Below, piece after piece: positions 62,105-64,000 of a stretch of DNA of 64,000 nt. The notes below the pieces were generated by a model. It saw nothing but the letters and a program-made list of their open reading frames with translations, did no database searches and had not been told where the DNA came from. Source of the DNA: Pseudoxanthomonas gei. Its GTDB lineage: Bacteria > Pseudomonadota > Gammaproteobacteria > Xanthomonadales > Xanthomonadaceae. Location: assembly GCF_010119615.1 (NCBI RefSeq), contig NZ_QOVG01000003.1, positions 186,001 through 250,000 on the forward strand. Reading direction: 5' to 3'. Both the position numbers and the translations under genes were made by a program. Position 1 is the first letter of the stretch; each line of letters starts with the position of its first letter.

Positions 62105-63922
62105 TCAGGACGCGGGCGCCGGTTGCAACGCCACGATCAGGGCACCGCGGCCCGCATGCGCGCCGATAGCCGCGCCGGTTTCGACCAGGAACGATTCGGC
62201 CATGTCGATGCGATTGCCCAGCGCGGCCAGCAGGCGCGCACCTTCGGCGGGCGCGTCGCAATGGCCGACGATGACGCGCCAGCGCGTGTGTTCGGGCAGC
62301 TGCCGGGCAACGCGCCGGGCGAACACTTCCGGCGCGCGTTCGCGTGCGAACAGCACCCCGCAGATGCCGAGCTTGCCGTCCGCGCCCACCCGGGCCATCG
62401 GCGTCAACGCGGTGAGCCTGGCCAGCGGCGCGGCCCAGGCGGGAATGCGCCCGCCGCGCACCACGTGGCGGATGTCGCGGGTGATGGCCCACAGCCGGGT
62501 CTGCGGGCGCAGCCGTTCCAGTTCGGCCAGGATCTGGTGTTCGTCGGCGCCGGCCTGGGCCATTTCCGCGGCCCGCCAGACCAGCAGCGCCTGCCCGCTG
62601 GCCGCGTTGAAAGTGTCGAACACCCGCACGCGCTCGCTGCTGGTGCGGGTGGCGGCGTGTTCGCCCGACTGCAGGGTGCCGGAGACCGCGCGCGACAGGC
62701 CCACGTAGACCACCTGCGGGTGATGGGCCAGGGCCAGCTCGAACTGGCGGATGAAGTCGCCCGGTGGCGGCTGGCTGGTACGCGGCAGTTGCCGCGACTG
62801 GGCCATGCGCCGGTAGAACTCCTGCGTCGACAGCCCCGACTTGTCCAGGTAGTCGCGGCCATCCAGGTCCACGCGCGCCGGCACCACCGCAATGGCGTGG
62901 CGCTCGGCGATCTCGTGCGGCAGGTCGGCGGCGCTGTCGGTGACGATGGCCACGCGCAGGCCCGACGCCGCGCTGCGCTGCTGGCGCAGCATGTCATCGG
63001 CCTTCATCGCCTCGACCAGGCCCAGGCCGGCGCAGGCGTCGAACACCAGCTGCGGGCTGGCCGCATGCGCATGCACGCGCATGCGGCTGCTGCCACCGGC
63101 TATGACGATGGAGTCGGCGCCGGTGGCTTCCAGCGCCTGGCGCAGGCGTTCGCGATCCAGGTCGCCGCCCAGCACCAGGCATTCGCTGCACCAGCGGCGC
63201 TGCGGATCGACCTCATGCGCGTGGGCCACCGGTTCCACTGTCTCGTTGGCCGCAGCCGCCTGGTGGCCGCGCACGCGGATCGCGCGCGGGCCACCCTCGA
63301 CGAATTCGGCGATGCCTTCCAGCAGGTCGACGAAGCCCTTGGCCCCGGCATCCACCACGCCGGCCTTCTGCAGCACGGCCAGCTGGCTGGGTGTCTCGGC
63401 CAGGGCGCGGCGGGCGCGGATCAGGGCGCGGGCGAAGCCCTCGCGCGAGCTGCGGCCGCTACCGCCGGCGCTGTGTTTTTCGAGCTCCTCGGCGAAGGCC
63501 GAGATGACGCTGACGATGGTGCCTTCCACCGGCTTGGCCAGGGCCAGCCGTGCCGAGGCCGCGCCATGGCGGACCGCCGCCGCCAGCGAGGCCGCGTCCA
63601 GCGACGGCAGCAGCTTCACCTGCCCGGCCACGCCATGCAGGAACTGGGCGAGGATGGCGCCGGAATTGCCACGCGCGCCGTCGATGGCGTCGTCGCCGAC
63701 CCGCGTCAGCAGCTCGCCGGCATGGCGGCTGCGCCGGCTGAGCGCGCCGTTGAGCACGCTGCCCAGGGTCGAGGCCAGGTTGTTGCCGGTATCACCGTCG
63801 GCGACCGGGAACACGTTGATGCGATTGAGGCCGTCACGGCCGGCGATGACCCGGCGCGCGCCGGCGATCAGCGCACGGCGCAGGGCCGGCGCGGTCAGGG
63901 AAAGCTCGGGGTGGGATTCCAT
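62105..63922 (-). CDS. Fused fatty-acid kinase: DAK2/FakA-type domain joined to a DegV/FakB domain
   Basis: In Staphylococcus, FakA phosphorylates a fatty acid bound by FakB to give acyl phosphate for PlsX/PlsY. This 605-residue protein has both: DhaL/DAK2 kinase domain about 10-205 (NVFPVADGDTGNNLASTLGS), the FakA middle domain about 235-315 (CSECLVLGGDLDRERLRQAL, SRMRVHAHA), then a DegV/FakB domain about 325-605 (VAIVTDSAADLP, VVYVGLSRAVSGTLQS, HVVRGGRIP). The C-terminal FakA domain that normally contacts FakB seems absent, consistent with fusion. ATG 63922 preferred over TTG 63925. PlsY follows 31 bp later. Confidence 0.9.
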   Translation of the reverse strand: MESHPELSLTAPALRRALIAGARRVIAGRDGLNRINVFPVADGDTGNNLASTLGSVLNGALSRRSRHAGELLTRVGDDAIDGARGNSGAILAQFLHGVAGQVKLLPSLDAASLAAAVRHGAASARLALAKPVEGTIVSVISAFAEELEKHSAGGSGRSSREGFARALIRARRALAETPSQLAVLQKAGVVDAGAKGFVDLLEGIAEFVEGGPRAIRVRGHQAAAANETVEPVAHAHEVDPQRRWCSECLVLGGDLDRERLRQALEATGADSIVIAGGSSRMRVHAHAASPQLVFDACAGLGLVEAMKADDMLRQQRSAASGLRVAIVTDSAADLPHEIAERHAIAVVPARVDLDGRDYLDKSGLSTQEFYRRMAQSRQLPRTSQPPPGDFIRQFELALAHHPQVVYVGLSRAVSGTLQSGEHAATRTSSERVRVFDTFNAASGQALLVWRAAEMAQAGADEHQILAELERLRPQTRLWAITRDIRHVVRGGRIPAWAAPLARLTALTPMARVGADGKLGICGVLFARERAPEVFARRVARQLPEHTRWRVIVGHCDAPAEGARLLAALGNRIDMAESFLVETGAAIGAHAGRGALIVALQPAPAS

Positions 63923-64000
63923 CAATCCAAGTCTGCATCAACTGCCGCCGGGCCCATGATGCGTCGCAGCAGCGATGGCCCGAACCGGCACAGGCGCCGC
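63922..64000 (-). CDS. 3' end of an upstream gene (partial)
   Basis: Read leftward from the window edge, the frame RRLCRFGPSLLRRIMGPAAV then DADLD stop ends in TGATG, one base shared with the fakA-fakB start. The overlap and the absence of other stops suggest the end of the previous operon gene, but 25 residues are too few to name it. Confidence 0.4.
   Translation of the reverse strand, partial: RRLCRFGPSLLRRIMGPAAVDADLD

Overview
The window is a GC-rich (roughly two-thirds G+C by eye) stretch of a gammaproteobacterial chromosome from the Xanthomonadaceae/Lysobacteraceae. The best markers are a Clp regulator nearly identical in layout to that of Xanthomonas campestris next to speD, a tryptophan 2,3-dioxygenase whose haem histidines fall at residues 55 and 240 as in X. 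campestris, a long form of TrpRS, and intergenic REP families typical of Xanthomonas, Stenotrophomonas, Pseudoxanthomonas and Lysobacter. I cannot name the genus. There is no phage, no CRISPR array, no rRNA and no secondary-metabolite cluster; the content is mainly chromosomal housekeeping with REP elements between and inside genes.

Layout. 1-8 kb: speD (cut by the left edge) divergent from clp, then a leftward tryptophan operon trpE - SIMPL gene - trpG - trpD - monooxygenase-like gene - trpC - HAD phosphatase. 8-18 kb: an unknown polytopic membrane protein, YegS-type lipid kinase, rpe, a small membrane J-domain protein, purC, an SMR pump, an Mpo1-like protein, an SDR-type protein, nhaA, a Na+/Ca2+-type exchanger and a lipoprotein. 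18-24.4 kb: amino-acid catabolism, with hmgA and hppD (tyrosine) separated by a DUF559 nuclease gene that sits between inverted repeats, a divergent MarR regulator, a peptide transporter and kynA. 24.5-28 kb: a large secreted ExeM/NucH-type nuclease. 28-32.4 kb: a branched-chain-type 2-oxoacid dehydrogenase operon (E1alpha, E1beta, a tandem-SH3 protein, lipoyl E2) whose E1beta and E2 genes contain in-frame REP pairs. 32.4-42 kb: VOC protein, M28 peptidase, metallo-beta-lactamase-fold hydrolase, trpS, entericidin, arginase, CorA-like channel and alkyladenine glycosylase. 42-53.5 kb: a stress and DNA-repair block with Ku and LigD (NHEJ), zinc alcohol dehydrogenase, a clade-II catalase, DUF72, a Nei/Fpg-like glycosylase, a ferritin-like protein and a DUF6766 membrane protein. 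53.6-64 kb: an ABC1/UbiB kinase, an M16 peptidase, tRNA-Thr(TGT), and a tight operon fakA-fakB fusion - plsY - birA - coaX - SPOR protein.

How the parts connect. The promoter of hppD is clear (TTGCAA, 17 bp, TATAAA) and its spacer is filled by an imperfect palindrome. Nearly the same palindrome lies just upstream of E1alpha, which suggests that the MarR protein encoded beside hppD also controls the 2-oxoacid dehydrogenase operon. The most unusual element is the DUF559 gene enclosed by 41-bp inverted repeats. A gene-less pair of the same repeat family is inserted in frame in the E2 gene about 12 kb away. Together they look like a gene-carrying and a gene-less form of one element.

Limits. All calls come from reading the sequence and knowledge of protein families; no database search was run. 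Start codons are chosen from ribosome-binding sites and family length and may be off by a few codons. Regulatory calls and mobility are inferences.
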